The notes: generated by a model from the letters alone, not told the origin. A DNA stretch of 64,000 nucleotides from Georhizobium profundi (GCF_003952725.1 NZ_CP032509.1:1946001-2010000), one strand, 5' to 3'; shown: positions 41,012 to 49,186, counted from the first letter of the stretch. Numbers and translations are program-made.

Positions 41012-41847
41012 TGAACGTGGCAATGCCCGGACAGACGACAGTGAAGAGCGATCCAGTGCCGGCGAACTTCGGCAAGCCGGTCATCGAAGCGCGCGACCTC
41101 GATCTCACCTTCCAAACCGGCGACGGGCCAGTCCATGCCCTGTCGAAGATCAACCTCACGGTCCGACAAGGTGAGTTCGTGTCCTTCATCGGGCCGTCCG
41201 GCTGTGGCAAAACCACGCTTCTGCGCGTCATCGCCGATCTGGAACAGCCGACCGGCGGCGCCATCTCGGTCAATGGTCTCAGCCCGGAAGCGGCACGCAA
41301 GGCGCGGGCCTACGGCTACGTCTTCCAGGCACCGGCACTCTACCCGTGGCGCACGATCGGCAAGAACATCGCGCTGCCGCTCGAGGTCATGGGCTTCAGT
41401 GCGGCCGAGCGGCAGACGCGCATCCGCGACAATCTCGCGCTGGTCGATCTCGCCGGCTTCGAAAACAAGTTTCCCTGGCAGCTGTCCGGCGGCATGCAGC
41501 AACGTGCGTCGATCGCGCGTGCGCTGTCCTTTGATCCAGACATGCTGCTGATGGACGAGCCGTTCGGCGCATTGGACGAGATCGTGCGCGATCATCTGAA
41601 CGAACAACTGCTGAAGCTCTGGGCGAAGACGCAAAAGACCGTTGTCTTCGTCACGCACTCGATCCCCGAGGCCGTGTTCCTCTCGACGAAAATCGTGGTG
41701 ATGAGCCCAAGGCCGGGCCGGATCCACGAAGTGATCGATTGCGACCTTGGTACCGATCGTCCGCTGGAGATCCGCGAAACGCCGGAGTTCCTCGCCATTG
41801 CTGCCCGCGTCCGCGATGGGCTGAGGGCAGGGCACAGCTATGATTGA
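41011..41847 (+). CDS. ABC transporter ATP-binding protein (nitrate/sulfonate/taurine type)
   Basis: This 278-residue ATPase has Walker A GPSGCGKTT at residues 61-69, a Q-loop in YGYVFQAPALYPW, the signature LSGGMQQRASIARAL and Walker B MLLMDEPFGALDE. It belongs to the SsuB/TauB/ThiZ group. It overlaps the dihydropyrimidinase stop by one base and is followed by two permeases and a binding protein, so it most likely powers uptake of a pyrimidine or related compound. Confidence 0.9.
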   Translation: MNVAMPGQTTVKSDPVPANFGKPVIEARDLDLTFQTGDGPVHALSKINLTVRQGEFVSFIGPSGCGKTTLLRVIADLEQPTGGAISVNGLSPEAARKARAYGYVFQAPALYPWRTIGKNIALPLEVMGFSAAERQTRIRDNLALVDLAGFENKFPWQLSGGMQQRASIARALSFDPDMLLMDEPFGALDEIVRDHLNEQLLKLWAKTQKTVVFVTHSIPEAVFLSTKIVVMSPRPGRIHEVIDCDLGTDRPLEIRETPEFLAIAARVRDGLRAGHSYD

Positions 41848-41859
41848 GCGTTGCGTGCA

Positions 41860-42762
41860 ATGACGGCTGCTACCGCCCCCCGCCGCCGATTGACCGAAGG
41901 CCGCGCTGTGCCGGTGGCGACGATGGTGCTTGCCATCCTCGTCATCTGGTATGCCTGCACCATCTGGCTCAATGCCCGGTGGCAGCTGCAGGTGTTCGAC
42001 CGGGCAGGGCAGGCCGATTGGACGCTCTGGCAGTTCGTCGCCGGTACATTCGCGCAGGATCGGCCGGTCTTGCCGGCGCCGCACCAGGTTCTGGTCGAAC
42101 TGTGGAATTCGGTGGCGATGCAGGATGTCACCTCGCGCCGCAGCCTCGTCTACCATGCCTGGATCACGTTGTCGGCGACGCTTCTCGGCTTCGTCATGGG
42201 GACATTGCTCGGGATCGCGCTGGCCGTTCTGATCGTGCACAACCGCGCAGTCGACCGATCATTGATGCCGTGGCTGATCGCATCGCAGACAATCCCGATC
42301 CTTGCGATCGCGCCGATGATCGTCGTCGTGCTCGCATCGATCGGTCTGACCGGTCTCGTGCCGAAATCGCTGATCTCTACCTATCTTTCGTTTTTCCCGG
42401 TCGTCGTCGGCATGGTGAAAGGCTTTCGCAGCCCCGATGCGCTGCAGCTCGATCTCATGCGCACATACCATTCCTCGCGTGGCCAGGTGTTCGGCAAGCT
42501 GCGCTGGCCAAGCGCCATGCCCTACCTCTTCACCTCGATGAAGGTTGGTGTCGCGGCAAGTCTCGTCGGCGCGATCGTTGGCGAATTGCCGACCGGTGCA
42601 GCCGGTGGTCTCGGATCGCGCCTGCTTGCCGGCAGCTACTATGGCCAGACCACGCAGATCTGGGCGGCACTCTTCATGGCAGCAGCACTTTCCGCGACGC
42701 TGATCTTCGTGATCGGCATCGTCGAGCGCATCGTGCTGAGGCGCATGGGAGTGCGGCCATGA
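41860..42762 (+). CDS. ABC transporter permease 1 (SsuC/TauC type)
   Basis: This 300-residue inner-membrane protein has six or so hydrophobic segments and the permease EAA-like loop (DALQLDLMRTYHSSRGQVFG, KLRWPSAMPYLFTSMKVGVA). A long periplasmic section after the first helix (ARWQLQVFDRAGQADWTLWQ) is notable. ATG 41860 is preferred; TTG 41851 is possible. It overlaps permease 2 by 4 bases. The two unequal permeases imply a heterodimeric channel. Confidence 0.88.
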   Translation: MTAATAPRRRLTEGRAVPVATMVLAILVIWYACTIWLNARWQLQVFDRAGQADWTLWQFVAGTFAQDRPVLPAPHQVLVELWNSVAMQDVTSRRSLVYHAWITLSATLLGFVMGTLLGIALAVLIVHNRAVDRSLMPWLIASQTIPILAIAPMIVVVLASIGLTGLVPKSLISTYLSFFPVVVGMVKGFRSPDALQLDLMRTYHSSRGQVFGKLRWPSAMPYLFTSMKVGVAASLVGAIVGELPTGAAGGLGSRLLAGSYYGQTTQIWAALFMAAALSATLIFVIGIVERIVLRRMGVRP

Positions 42763-43634
42763 ACGCAGGCTGGATCATATTTGCGCTTGTCGTGTGGCTG
42801 GGCTGCTGGGCGGCCAACGAATATCTCGTGCGGGTCGAAACGCGACAGGCCGGGGCACGCCGCGCGATCAATCTCGTCGTGCCAATCCTCTTCGGGGTCT
42901 CGCTGCTTGCATTGTGGGAAGGCCTGGTACGGGGGTTCAACGTGCCGCCGGTTCTCCTGCCACCGCCAAGCGCGATCTGGGCGCAGATCACCAGCTCCGT
43001 GCCGACGCTGTGGGCTGATTTCCGCCAGACCTTCCTGAAATCGGTTCTCATCGGCTACGCCATCGGCTGCGCCGCAGGCCTGGTGGTTGCCATCGCGATC
43101 GATCGTTCACCCTTCCTGAAGCGCGGTTTGTTGCCGATCGGCAGCTTCGTCTCGGCGCTACCGCTCGTCGGCATCGCGCCGATCATGGTCATGTGGTTCG
43201 GCTTCGACTGGCAGTCGAAGGCAGCCGTCGTGGTGGTCATGACGTTCTTCCCGATGCTGGTGAACACCGTCGCCGGACTGGCCGCCGCGAACGCGATGGA
43301 ACGCGACCTGATGCACACTTATGCGGCGAGCTACTGGCAGGGGCTTTTCAAGTTGCGTCTGCCGGCCGCCTGGCCGTTCATCTTCAACGCGCTGAAGATC
43401 AACTCGACGCTGGCGCTGATTGGCGCGATCGTGGCGGAATTCTTCGGCACGCCGATCGTCGGCATGGGCTTCCGCATATCGTCCGCCATCGGGCGCCTGC
43501 AGGTGGATATGGTTTGGGCCGAGATCGCGGTTGCCGCGCTTGCCGGCTCGCTTTTTTACGGGTTGATCGCGCTCATCGAGAGGCGCGTCACCTTCTGGCA
43601 TCCGTCGGTCCGTGGTGGGCGGACGGGACAATAA
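42759..43634 (+). CDS. ABC transporter permease 2 (SsuC/TauC type)
   Basis: This 291-residue membrane protein has an extra N-terminal helix (WIIFALVVWLGCWAANEYLV) before the core. The core has PPVLLPPPSAIWAQI, the EAA-type segment MERDLMHTYAASYWQGLFKL with RLPAAWPFIFNALKI, and AEFFGTPIVGMGFRISSAIG. The ATG at 42759 overlaps the stop of permease 1. A binding-protein gene follows 13 bases downstream. Confidence 0.88.
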   Translation: MNAGWIIFALVVWLGCWAANEYLVRVETRQAGARRAINLVVPILFGVSLLALWEGLVRGFNVPPVLLPPPSAIWAQITSSVPTLWADFRQTFLKSVLIGYAIGCAAGLVVAIAIDRSPFLKRGLLPIGSFVSALPLVGIAPIMVMWFGFDWQSKAAVVVVMTFFPMLVNTVAGLAAANAMERDLMHTYAASYWQGLFKLRLPAAWPFIFNALKINSTLALIGAIVAEFFGTPIVGMGFRISSAIGRLQVDMVWAEIAVAALAGSLFYGLIALIERRVTFWHPSVRGGRTGQ

Positions 43635-43647
43635 GGGGAATGGCACA

Positions 43648-44634
43648 ATGAAGAAACTTCTCGCCTCCACGCTACTCGCCGGCCTGATGATGACGGGCGC
43701 CCATGCCCAGGATCTCGAGCCGCTGACCTTCCAGCTGAAATGGGTCAATCAGGGCCAGTTCGCCGGCTATCTGGTTGCCAAGGATCTTGGCTATTACGAA
43801 GAGGAAGGCCTCGACGTGACGATCAACCCGGGTGGCCCGGATATCGCGCCCGAGCAGGTGATCGCCGGCGGTGGGGCCGACGTGATCACGACCTGGATGG
43901 CGGCTGCTCTCGCTGCGCGCGAGCGCGGCGTGGCACTGGTGAACATCGCCCAGCCATTCCAGGGCTCGGCACTGCAGCTGGTCTGCTCCGAGGAAAGTGG
44001 TGTCGAAACCACCGAAGACTTCCCGGGCAAGACGCTCGGTGTCTGGTTCTTCGGCAACGAGTATCCGTTCTATGCCTGGATGGCGAAGCTCGGCTATTCC
44101 ACGGAAGGTGGCGACGAGGGCGTCGAAGTGCTGCGGCAGGCTTTCTCCGCAGACCCGCTGCTGCAGGGCCAGGCCGATTGCATCTCCACCATGCGCTACA
44201 ACGAGTACAAGCAGATCCTCGATGCCGGCATTCCGGAAGACAGCCTGACCGTCTTCAACTTCCTCGATGAAGGCGTCGGCATGCTGGAAGACGGCATCTA
44301 TGTGCTGGAGGAAGATCTCGCCGACGAAGCCTTCGTCGACAAGATGGTGCGCTTCGTCCGCGCTTCCATGCGCGGCTGGGAACATGCCAAGGAAAACCCG
44401 CAGGAGGCCGCCGAGATCGTTCTGGAGAACGACATGTCCGGCGCGCTCACGCTTGAAAGCCAGGTCTACCAGGTCGAAGAAGCGGCTGCGCTCGTGGGCG
44501 ACAGTGCAGCACTGGACGAGGCTGCCTATGAGCAGACGGTTCAGACGCTGCTGAACGCGGTTTCGCCAGACAATCCGGCCATCACAGCAGAACCGGAAGG
44601 CGCGTTCTCGACCGTCGTCACCGACCAGCTCTAA
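43648..44634 (+). CDS. Periplasmic substrate-binding protein, NMT1/THI5-like
   Basis: This 328-residue protein has a signal peptide (KKLLASTLLAGLMMTGAHAQ) and the NMT1/THI5 pattern LTFQLKWVNQGQFAGYLVAK, DLGYYEEEGLDVTINPGG and QVIAGGGADV. THI5-like binding proteins commonly bind pyrimidines such as hydroxymethylpyrimidine. The coupling to dihydropyrimidinase suggests uracil, thymine or a dihydro- or carbamoyl-derivative as ligand (inference). AAGGGGAA precedes the ATG. The gene ends the operon, and a terminator follows at 44682. Confidence 0.9.
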   Translation: MKKLLASTLLAGLMMTGAHAQDLEPLTFQLKWVNQGQFAGYLVAKDLGYYEEEGLDVTINPGGPDIAPEQVIAGGGADVITTWMAAALAARERGVALVNIAQPFQGSALQLVCSEESGVETTEDFPGKTLGVWFFGNEYPFYAWMAKLGYSTEGGDEGVEVLRQAFSADPLLQGQADCISTMRYNEYKQILDAGIPEDSLTVFNFLDEGVGMLEDGIYVLEEDLADEAFVDKMVRFVRASMRGWEHAKENPQEAAEIVLENDMSGALTLESQVYQVEEAAALVGDSAALDEAAYEQTVQTLLNAVSPDNPAITAEPEGAFSTVVTDQL

Positions 44635-44681
44635 AAGACGAGCGCCTGCATATGGGCGCTTGACATCGGTTTGATTTCTGT

Positions 44682-44718
44682 GCAGCCGGCGGAACCAAGT
44701 CCCACCGGCTGCATTTTT
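44682..44718 (+). terminator. Rho-independent terminator of the pyrimidine operon
   Basis: GCAGCCGG (44682-44689) pairs with CCGGCTGC (44705-44712), followed by ATTTTT. A weaker hairpin, AGCGCC..GGGCGCT, precedes it at 44641-44660. Confidence 0.8.
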
Positions 44719-44750
44719 CCATCGAAACGATCCCATGAGAGGACGGACCG

Positions 44751-45071
44751 ATGGAACATATTGCAGCGATTATGGTGCTTATCGGATGTGGTCACGGCGA
44801 CATCGAATGCCGCGAACTTTCAGCGCCGACCGTCGGTTATGAAACCGTGCAGATGTGCGAACAGGATATGGAGCCGGTGCTGCGCAGTATCAGCAACGAT
44901 CATCCCGTGGTCTACGGTCAGTGTGCAGTCGTCGATCCTGCCGATTTCGAACAGGACGCGATCGTAGCCTGGGACTTCAACACCAGCGGCGAGCTTCTGG
45001 TCGATGTGGTAGCAGGCGATTCGCTCTATGCGTCGAGTGACGTTGCACTGACGAAAACATCGCGTCAGTAA
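44751..45071 (+). CDS. Hypothetical 106-residue protein with four cysteines
   Basis: The family is not recognised. The product begins with a short hydrophobic stretch (HIAAIMVLIGCGHGD) that could be a weak signal or an anchor. Cys residues occur in IGCGHGDIECREL, QMCEQDMEPVL and VYGQCAVVD, and the C terminus is acidic to polar. Four cysteines and a hydrophobic start suggest an exported, disulfide-bonded protein. GAGAGGAC precedes the ATG. It sits alone between a terminator and an EcfG-type promoter. Confidence 0.65.
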   Translation: MEHIAAIMVLIGCGHGDIECRELSAPTVGYETVQMCEQDMEPVLRSISNDHPVVYGQCAVVDPADFEQDAIVAWDFNTSGELLVDVVAGDSLYASSDVALTKTSRQ

Positions 45072-45075
45072 GCAC

Positions 45076-45100
45076 GGAACCATTTGGCGACTTTCGCGTT
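45076..45100 (+). promoter_or_regulatory. EcfG (general stress sigma) promoter of the glycine-zipper lipoprotein gene
   Basis: GGAAC (45076-45080) and CGTT (45097-45100) are separated by exactly 16 bases, the consensus for EcfG/RpoE2-type sigma factors in Rhizobiales. The next gene starts 105 bases downstream. Confidence 0.75.
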
Positions 45101-45204
45101 TCGAGTGCGATGCTAGGCGACGGAGGGGAGTGTGGGCTCCCGGTCTTGCAATCGGTCAACCGCGGAAATCTCCGCTCCAGTTTCGGTTATTGGGAACATA
45201 AATC

Positions 45205-45453
45205 ATGAAAAAAACACTCGCAGTCGCCCTTCTCGCCCTCCCGCTCGCAGCATGCACGCAGACGCAGCAGGGCGCTGTGGTGGGTGGCGTTGGCGGCGCA
45301 GCAATCGGTGCAGCAGTCGGTGGTACTGACGGCGCTCTGATCGGTGGTGCAGCTGGCGCAGTCGGCGGCGCATTGATCGGCCGCGCATCTGAAAACAACA
45401 ACCAGTGCATCTACGAAGATCGCTACGGCCGCCGCTATACAGCTGCTTGCTGA
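45205..45453 (+). CDS. Glycine-zipper outer-membrane lipoprotein
   Basis: This is an 82-residue lipoprotein: signal KKTLAVALLALPLAAC with lipobox LAAC, then a tract of GG/GA repeats (AVVGGVGGAAIGAAVGG, DGALIGGAAGAVGGALIG) of the glycine-zipper type, and a short polar tail with Cys (NNNQCIYEDRYGRRY). Such proteins resemble Rickettsia 17-kDa antigen/OsmB-like envelope proteins. An exact EcfG promoter lies upstream and a strong terminator downstream, so it is a monocistronic stress-induced gene. Confidence 0.85.
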   Translation: MKKTLAVALLALPLAACTQTQQGAVVGGVGGAAIGAAVGGTDGALIGGAAGAVGGALIGRASENNNQCIYEDRYGRRYTAAC

Positions 45454-45477
45454 TATCGATTTCAGATCACGTTCAAG

Positions 45478-45506
45478 CGCGCCGCAGAAATGCGGCGCGT
45501 TTTTTT
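45478..45506 (+). terminator. Rho-independent terminator of the lipoprotein gene
   Basis: A 9-bp perfect stem, CGCGCCGCA (45478-45486) and TGCGGCGCG (45491-45499) around GAAA, is followed by seven T. Confidence 0.9.
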
Positions 45507-45544
45507 AATGCGCTCAGTTGAGGAAATAGGCGCAGCCCGGTGTC

Positions 45545-46321
45545 TCAGCGGGACAGTGCGCTTGCTACCAGCCGGCTCTCCTGGAAGTTCTCCAAAAAAC
45601 GCTCGTCGAAATCCGCATATTCGATCGATCGCGCAGGATCGGGAAATCCTACGATACCGTTGTTCATAGACAACAGGCCTTCGCGCTGAAGCTTGCGCAG
45701 ATTCTTGTTGGTGTGAACGAGCGACAAGCCCATCGTGTCGGAGATCTGCTCCTGCGTCATCATCAGCTTGAAACCGTCCTTGTCGGCCTCGCCGATGGCA
45801 CGCAGGCGGCACCAGAGCTCCAGCATGAAATGCAAAATGCGCTGGCTGGCTGGTCGGGCACCAAGCGAGACATTGTGTTCGCTGAGAATGTTGAAGTTGC
45901 GGACCGACATCCAATCCAGACCTGAGGCGAGAACAGGGTATTTCTGATAGACTTCGAGCAGGCGGATCGGTTCGATCACGGCCGTTTCCAGTTCGGTCAG
46001 CGCAGCGACCGAATAGGACGCGCGCCTCTGGAAATTGATGTGGAGGCCGATGAAGTCTCCGGGCAGCGCAACACCGATAATCTGGCGGCGCCCTGCCTTG
46101 GTGATCTTGTACTTGATGGCCCAGCCGCGGCGTACCAGGAAGCAGACGCGGAAATCGTCTCCATCCACCACCAGATCCTCGCCGCGTTGATATGCCACGC
46201 GGTTGATCTGGAGCTGTTCGAAGAAGTCGACTTCCTCTTCGTTCAAGAGAACGGTGTTGGCAAGCCGATGGACAGCCGCGCTCATGGCGGCTGAAGTCGC
46301 ACTCTTGATGGTCGTCGCCAT
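45545..46321 (-). CDS. Crp/Fnr-family transcription regulator
   Basis: This 258-residue protein has an N-terminal cyclic-nucleotide-binding-like fold (AYQRGEDLVVDGDDFRVCFL, VRRGWAIKYKI, GVALPGDFIGLHINFQ) and a C-terminal winged helix (MMTQEQISDTMGLSLVHTNK, NLRKLQREGLLSM). It lacks the CxxC-type Fe-S cysteines of FNR near the N terminus. The effector is unknown. This group is common in Rhizobiales next to stress genes. It is divergent from the receiver gene. Confidence 0.85.
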   Translation of the reverse strand: MATTIKSATSAAMSAAVHRLANTVLLNEEEVDFFEQLQINRVAYQRGEDLVVDGDDFRVCFLVRRGWAIKYKITKAGRRQIIGVALPGDFIGLHINFQRRASYSVAALTELETAVIEPIRLLEVYQKYPVLASGLDWMSVRNFNILSEHNVSLGARPASQRILHFMLELWCRLRAIGEADKDGFKLMMTQEQISDTMGLSLVHTNKNLRKLQREGLLSMNNGIVGFPDPARSIEYADFDERFLENFQESRLVASALSR

Positions 46322-46592
46322 TCTAAACCGCTATTGCCCAAACCCGGCGGCACACCCCGTGCCCCTACCAAGCACACTGATAGCATGTGCCTGGCTTTCG
46401 ATCACACTTCTTTTGTCGCGGAAAGTCCCGAGCTTCGTGTTGCCGCTTCGCGCATGTGTGCAACTGCGAAATTCGTGTTCCTCAAGACCAGATGCCCAAT
46501 TGCGCCGGCAATTGCTATGTCATAAGTAAAAGACCGGGGAAGGGGCGGCACGTTACATCGGTGACGATTTCCAGTTAATAGGTTCTTCATAA

Positions 46593-46985
46593 ATGAATTT
46601 GCCCCCGGAAGGTGGCGGTCCCTTGTCCAATTTGTCTGCTCTCATACTGGAAGACGCGTTTCTCATCGCGTATGAGGCGGAGCAGGCATTGCTGGAATTG
46701 GGTGCCAACAGCGTCGTGATATTCCAAGATCTGGTCGAGGCGGTCGAAGCCATCAACCGGTCTGACCGTTTTGATCTGGCCGTTTTGGACCTGTCGTTGT
46801 CGGATGGAAATTCAATCGAATTCGCCAAGACGATCAAGGCGCGCGGCATTCCGTTCGTCTTCACCTCGGGCTACGCCAAGCCGGAAGAGGTCGCGACCGA
46901 GTTTCCGGACGTGCCTTATCTCGAGAAGCCCTATCATTTCGACAGGCTCAAGCAGGTCATCCAGGATCTTCTGAAAAATCGGTAG
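46593..46985 (+). CDS. Single-domain response regulator, FAT-GUY-like
   Basis: This 130-residue protein is a receiver domain only. It has LILEDAFLIAYEAEQAL (acidic pocket Glu20-Asp21), phospho-acceptor Asp66 in LAVLDLSLSDGNS, the switch segment PFVFTSGYAKPEEV (residues 88-100) and Lys112 in YLEKPYH. FTSGY resembles the FATGUY motif of alphaproteobacterial stand-alone receivers that act in the general stress phosphorelay. Lying 39 bases before the end of ecfG on the other strand, it may modulate PhyR signalling (inference). No output domain is present. Confidence 0.85.
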   Translation: MNLPPEGGGPLSNLSALILEDAFLIAYEAEQALLELGANSVVIFQDLVEAVEAINRSDRFDLAVLDLSLSDGNSIEFAKTIKARGIPFVFTSGYAKPEEVATEFPDVPYLEKPYHFDRLKQVIQDLLKNR

Positions 46986-47023
46986 GGGAGTGGCAGCCGG
47001 ACCGTCTGATCCGGCTGAACTTT

Positions 47024-47596
47024 TTACATGTTCGAACGGCTCGAACCGGTCATGATCTGACGCGTGACAGCGTCAGGACCGAATTCGTCTTCGGCTTCGA
47101 CGCTCATCAACTCGGCAAGGCGCGTGCGTGCACGGCTAACGCGGCTCTTGATCGTGCCAATCGCGCAATTGCAGATTTCCGCCGCTTCTTCGTAGGAGAA
47201 GCCCGAACCACCCACGAGGATGATCGCTTCCTTCTGGTCGGCCGGCAGCAGCTCAAGTGCCTTGCGAAAGTCCTGCAGATCGAGGTGACCCATCTGCTCG
47301 GGATGCCCGGCCATGCGGGCGGCATGGATGCCGTCGGCGTCGGAAACTTCACGGCCTTTCTTGCGCATCTGCGTGTAGAACTCATTGCGCAGAATGGTGA
47401 AGAGCCAGGCCTTGAGATTGGTGCCGCGCTCGAAGCTCGATTGCTTTGCCCACGCCTTCATCAGCGTTTCCTGCACGAGGTCATCCGCTCTGTCGGCCGA
47501 GCCGATCAGCGACATTGCAAACGCGCGCAGGTTGGGGACAACGGCCAGAAGATCCTTTCGGAACGCCGACAGGTCGGCGGGATCAGGCTCACCCAT
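47024..47596 (-). CDS. ecfG: General stress response ECF sigma factor EcfG
   Basis: This 190-residue ECF sigma factor has region 2 (RAFAMSLIGSADRADDLVQE, TLMKAWAKQSSFERGTNLKA, WLFTILRNEFYTQMRK) and region 4 (ALELLPADQKEAIILVGGSG, FSYEEAAEICNCAIGTIKSR, VSRARTRLAEL), as in EcfG/RpoE2. It directs RNA polymerase to GGAAC-N16-CGTT promoters and is held by NepR. Its start overlaps nepR by 8 bases, so the sigma and its inhibitor are translationally coupled. The upstream promoter is itself of EcfG type, giving positive autoregulation. Confidence 0.95.
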   Translation of the reverse strand: MGEPDPADLSAFRKDLLAVVPNLRAFAMSLIGSADRADDLVQETLMKAWAKQSSFERGTNLKAWLFTILRNEFYTQMRKKGREVSDADGIHAARMAGHPEQMGHLDLQDFRKALELLPADQKEAIILVGGSGFSYEEAAEICNCAIGTIKSRVSRARTRLAELMSVEAEDEFGPDAVTRQIMTGSSRSNM

Positions 47597-47780
47597 TCGA
47601 GCGGTCCTTCTCTGCGCGCTCCAGGCTGGCGAGCAGGTCCATGAACTTATCGGGGACAGGTTCTTGCGCGACTTCGTCGTACATCGACTTCAGGCGCTTA
47701 CCGATTTGTGATGACGAGAGATCATCCAGCGGCCGCTGCGACGCTGCGCCACCGGATCCCTCACTCTTCGTAGAATTCAT
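47589..47780 (-). CDS. nepR: NepR anti-sigma factor
   Basis: This is a 63-residue NepR protein with the conserved core LSSSQIGKRLKSMYDEVAQE followed by PVPDKFMDLLASLE. NepR binds EcfG and is released when phosphorylated PhyR, the anti-anti-sigma, sequesters it. ATG 47780 is chosen. A TTG at 47786 sits at better spacing behind GGAAAGGA and may be used instead. An exact EcfG promoter lies about 40 bases upstream. The cluster order nepR-ecfG with divergent phyR is standard for Rhizobiales. Confidence 0.93.
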   Translation of the reverse strand: MNSTKSEGSGGAASQRPLDDLSSSQIGKRLKSMYDEVAQEPVPDKFMDLLASLERAEKDRSNG

Positions 47781-47820
47781 ATGCAATGGTATCCTTTCCG
47801 ACCCCTACTCGCAGCCCTGC

Positions 47821-47845
47821 AACGCAGCTTGTTGAAAATTGTTCC
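47821..47845 (-). promoter_or_regulatory. EcfG promoter of nepR-ecfG
   Basis: On the minus strand GGAAC (47845-47841), 16 bases, CGTT (47824-47821): a perfect match to the EcfG consensus. It drives nepR-ecfG, so the sigma factor transcribes its own operon. Confidence 0.85.
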
Positions 47846-47854
47846 GACCTATAG

Positions 47855-47880
47855 GGAACTTTTTTTGACATTCGATTGTT
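47855..47880 (+). promoter_or_regulatory. EcfG-like promoter of phyR (one mismatch)
   Basis: GGAAC (47855-47859) is followed after 17 bases by TGTT (47877-47880), one base from CGTT. It faces phyR and lies back to back with the nepR promoter. Confidence 0.55.
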
Positions 47881-47938
47881 TATCACCCGGCGACGCACAT
47901 TCGACTTTCCACAGCGCGCCCATTCGAGGGAGTTCCAT

Positions 47939-48736
47939 ATGTCTTTAGCTGCCGAGCTTGCTCCGCACCTTCCATTCCTGCGGCGCTTTGCACGCTCGCT
48001 TACCGGTTCCCAGAGCAGCGGCGACGCCTATGTCACTGCAGTGCTCGAGGCGCTTATTGCCGATGTCGATCTGTTTCCCCGCGGCAATGACGCCAAGATC
48101 GGCCTCTATAAAACTTTTGCGACCATCTGGAAGTCCATCGAGGTCAATGTCACCCCGCATTCCGGTCTCGGTGGCATGGAAAAGAGCGATCATAACCTTC
48201 AGATGATCGCGCCGCTGCCGCGCCAGGCATTTCTTCTCGTCGCGGTCGAAGGTTTCTCGAAGTCGGAAGGCGCCGAAATTCTCTCCATGTCCGAAGACGA
48301 TTTTTCCGAGCTGCTCGTCCAGGCCTCGCGTGACATTGCACAGCAGGTTGCCACCGATGTCATGATCATCGAAGACGAGCCGCTGATCGCGATGGATATC
48401 GAAAACCTTGTCATCGACCTTGGCCATTCGGTCACTGGCATTGCGCGCACCCACGCGGAAGCCAATGCACTCTTCGCGAAGAAGAAGCCGGGCATCATTC
48501 TGTCGGATATCCAGCTGGCCGACGGCAGCTCCGGCATCGATGCCGTGAACGACATTCTCAAAGAAACCGACGTTCCGGTGATCTTCATCACGGCCTATCC
48601 CGAGCAGCTTCTGACGGGCAAGCGACCGGAGCCGGCATTCCTTGTCACCAAGCCGTTCCAGCCCGACATGGTTCGCGCACTTATCAGCCAGGCGCTGTTC
48701 TTCAATCGTCAGTCGGACAAAAAGTCCGCGGCCTGA
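47939..48736 (+). CDS. phyR: PhyR, anti-anti-sigma response regulator of the general stress response
   Basis: This 265-residue PhyR has a sigma-like N-terminal domain (LPFLRRFARSLTGSQSSGDA, LPRQAFLLVAVEGFSKSE and EGAEILSMSEDDF-type region 4) fused to a C-terminal receiver with VMIIEDEPLIAMDIENLV, phospho-acceptor Asp190 in IILSDIQLADGSSG and Lys238 in LVTKPF. When phosphorylated, the sigma-like domain binds NepR and frees EcfG. The start ATG 47939 begins at MSLAAELAPH, as in homologues. It is divergent from nepR-ecfG, and an EcfG-like promoter precedes it. Confidence 0.95.
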   Translation: MSLAAELAPHLPFLRRFARSLTGSQSSGDAYVTAVLEALIADVDLFPRGNDAKIGLYKTFATIWKSIEVNVTPHSGLGGMEKSDHNLQMIAPLPRQAFLLVAVEGFSKSEGAEILSMSEDDFSELLVQASRDIAQQVATDVMIIEDEPLIAMDIENLVIDLGHSVTGIARTHAEANALFAKKKPGIILSDIQLADGSSGIDAVNDILKETDVPVIFITAYPEQLLTGKRPEPAFLVTKPFQPDMVRALISQALFFNRQSDKKSAA

Positions 48737-48763
48737 CACGTTTCGGACAGGTCCTGGATTGCC

Positions 48764-48800
48764 AAAGCCCGATGCGGTCGCCGATCGCATCGGGCTTTTT
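48764..48800 (+). terminator. Rho-independent terminator of phyR
   Basis: AAAGCCCGATGCG (48764-48776) pairs with CGCATCGGGCTTT (48786-48798) and continues into T residues. Confidence 0.88.
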
Positions 48801-48825
48801 CTATTCCCGCATCAAGACCTGCAGC

Positions 48826-48861
48826 AAAACGAAAACGCCGCCCGTGATGACGGGCGGCGTT
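48826..48861 (-). terminator. Rho-independent terminator of the CsbD gene
   Basis: On the minus strand AACGCCGCCCGT (48861-48850) pairs with ACGGGCGGCGTT (48845-48834), then TTCGTTTT. It lies 26 bases after the csbD-like stop. Confidence 0.85.
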
Positions 48862-48886
48862 CACACTGGCCTGAGCCCAATGACTG

Positions 48887-49084
48887 CTAGTGGCGCGAGC
48901 GCCACTCATCGACCTGACGCTCAGCTTCGTCGCGTGCGACGCCGTAGCGCTGCTGAATGAGGCCTGCGAGTTCCGTGCGGCTGCCCTTGGCGCGATCAAG
49001 ATCGTCGTCCGTGAGCTTGCCCCACTGCTGCTGGGCCTTGCCGCGAAACTCGTTCCACTTACCTTCGATGATGTCCCAGTTCAT
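48887..49084 (-). CDS. CsbD-family stress protein
   Basis: This 65-residue hydrophilic helical protein has NWDIIEGKWNEFRGKAQQQW, GKLTDDDLDRAKGSRTELAG and LIQQRYGVARDEAERQVDEW, the CsbD pattern. CsbD proteins are abundant general-stress proteins of unknown mechanism. A perfect EcfG promoter at 49140-49164 and a strong terminator make it a monocistronic EcfG target. Confidence 0.92.
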   Translation of the reverse strand: MNWDIIEGKWNEFRGKAQQQWGKLTDDDLDRAKGSRTELAGLIQQRYGVARDEAERQVDEWRSRH

Positions 49085-49139
49085 TAGGCATCTCCTTGTT
49101 TATTGGTCGGAAGCTCGTCGTCGGCTTCCTCATCTTGAA

Positions 49140-49164
49140 AACGTCTCAGACGAGAGGGTGTTCC
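49140..49164 (-). promoter_or_regulatory. EcfG promoter of the CsbD gene
   Basis: On the minus strand GGAAC (49164-49160), 16 bases, CGTT (49143-49140): an exact consensus. The start codon is at 49084. Confidence 0.85.
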
Positions 49165-49186
49165 GACAATCGGCCGCTCCGACCAA

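Noticed and set aside
39455..41023. 522-codon frame antisense to dihydropyrimidinase
   Set aside because: Shadow frame; dihydropyrimidinase motifs are complete on the plus strand.
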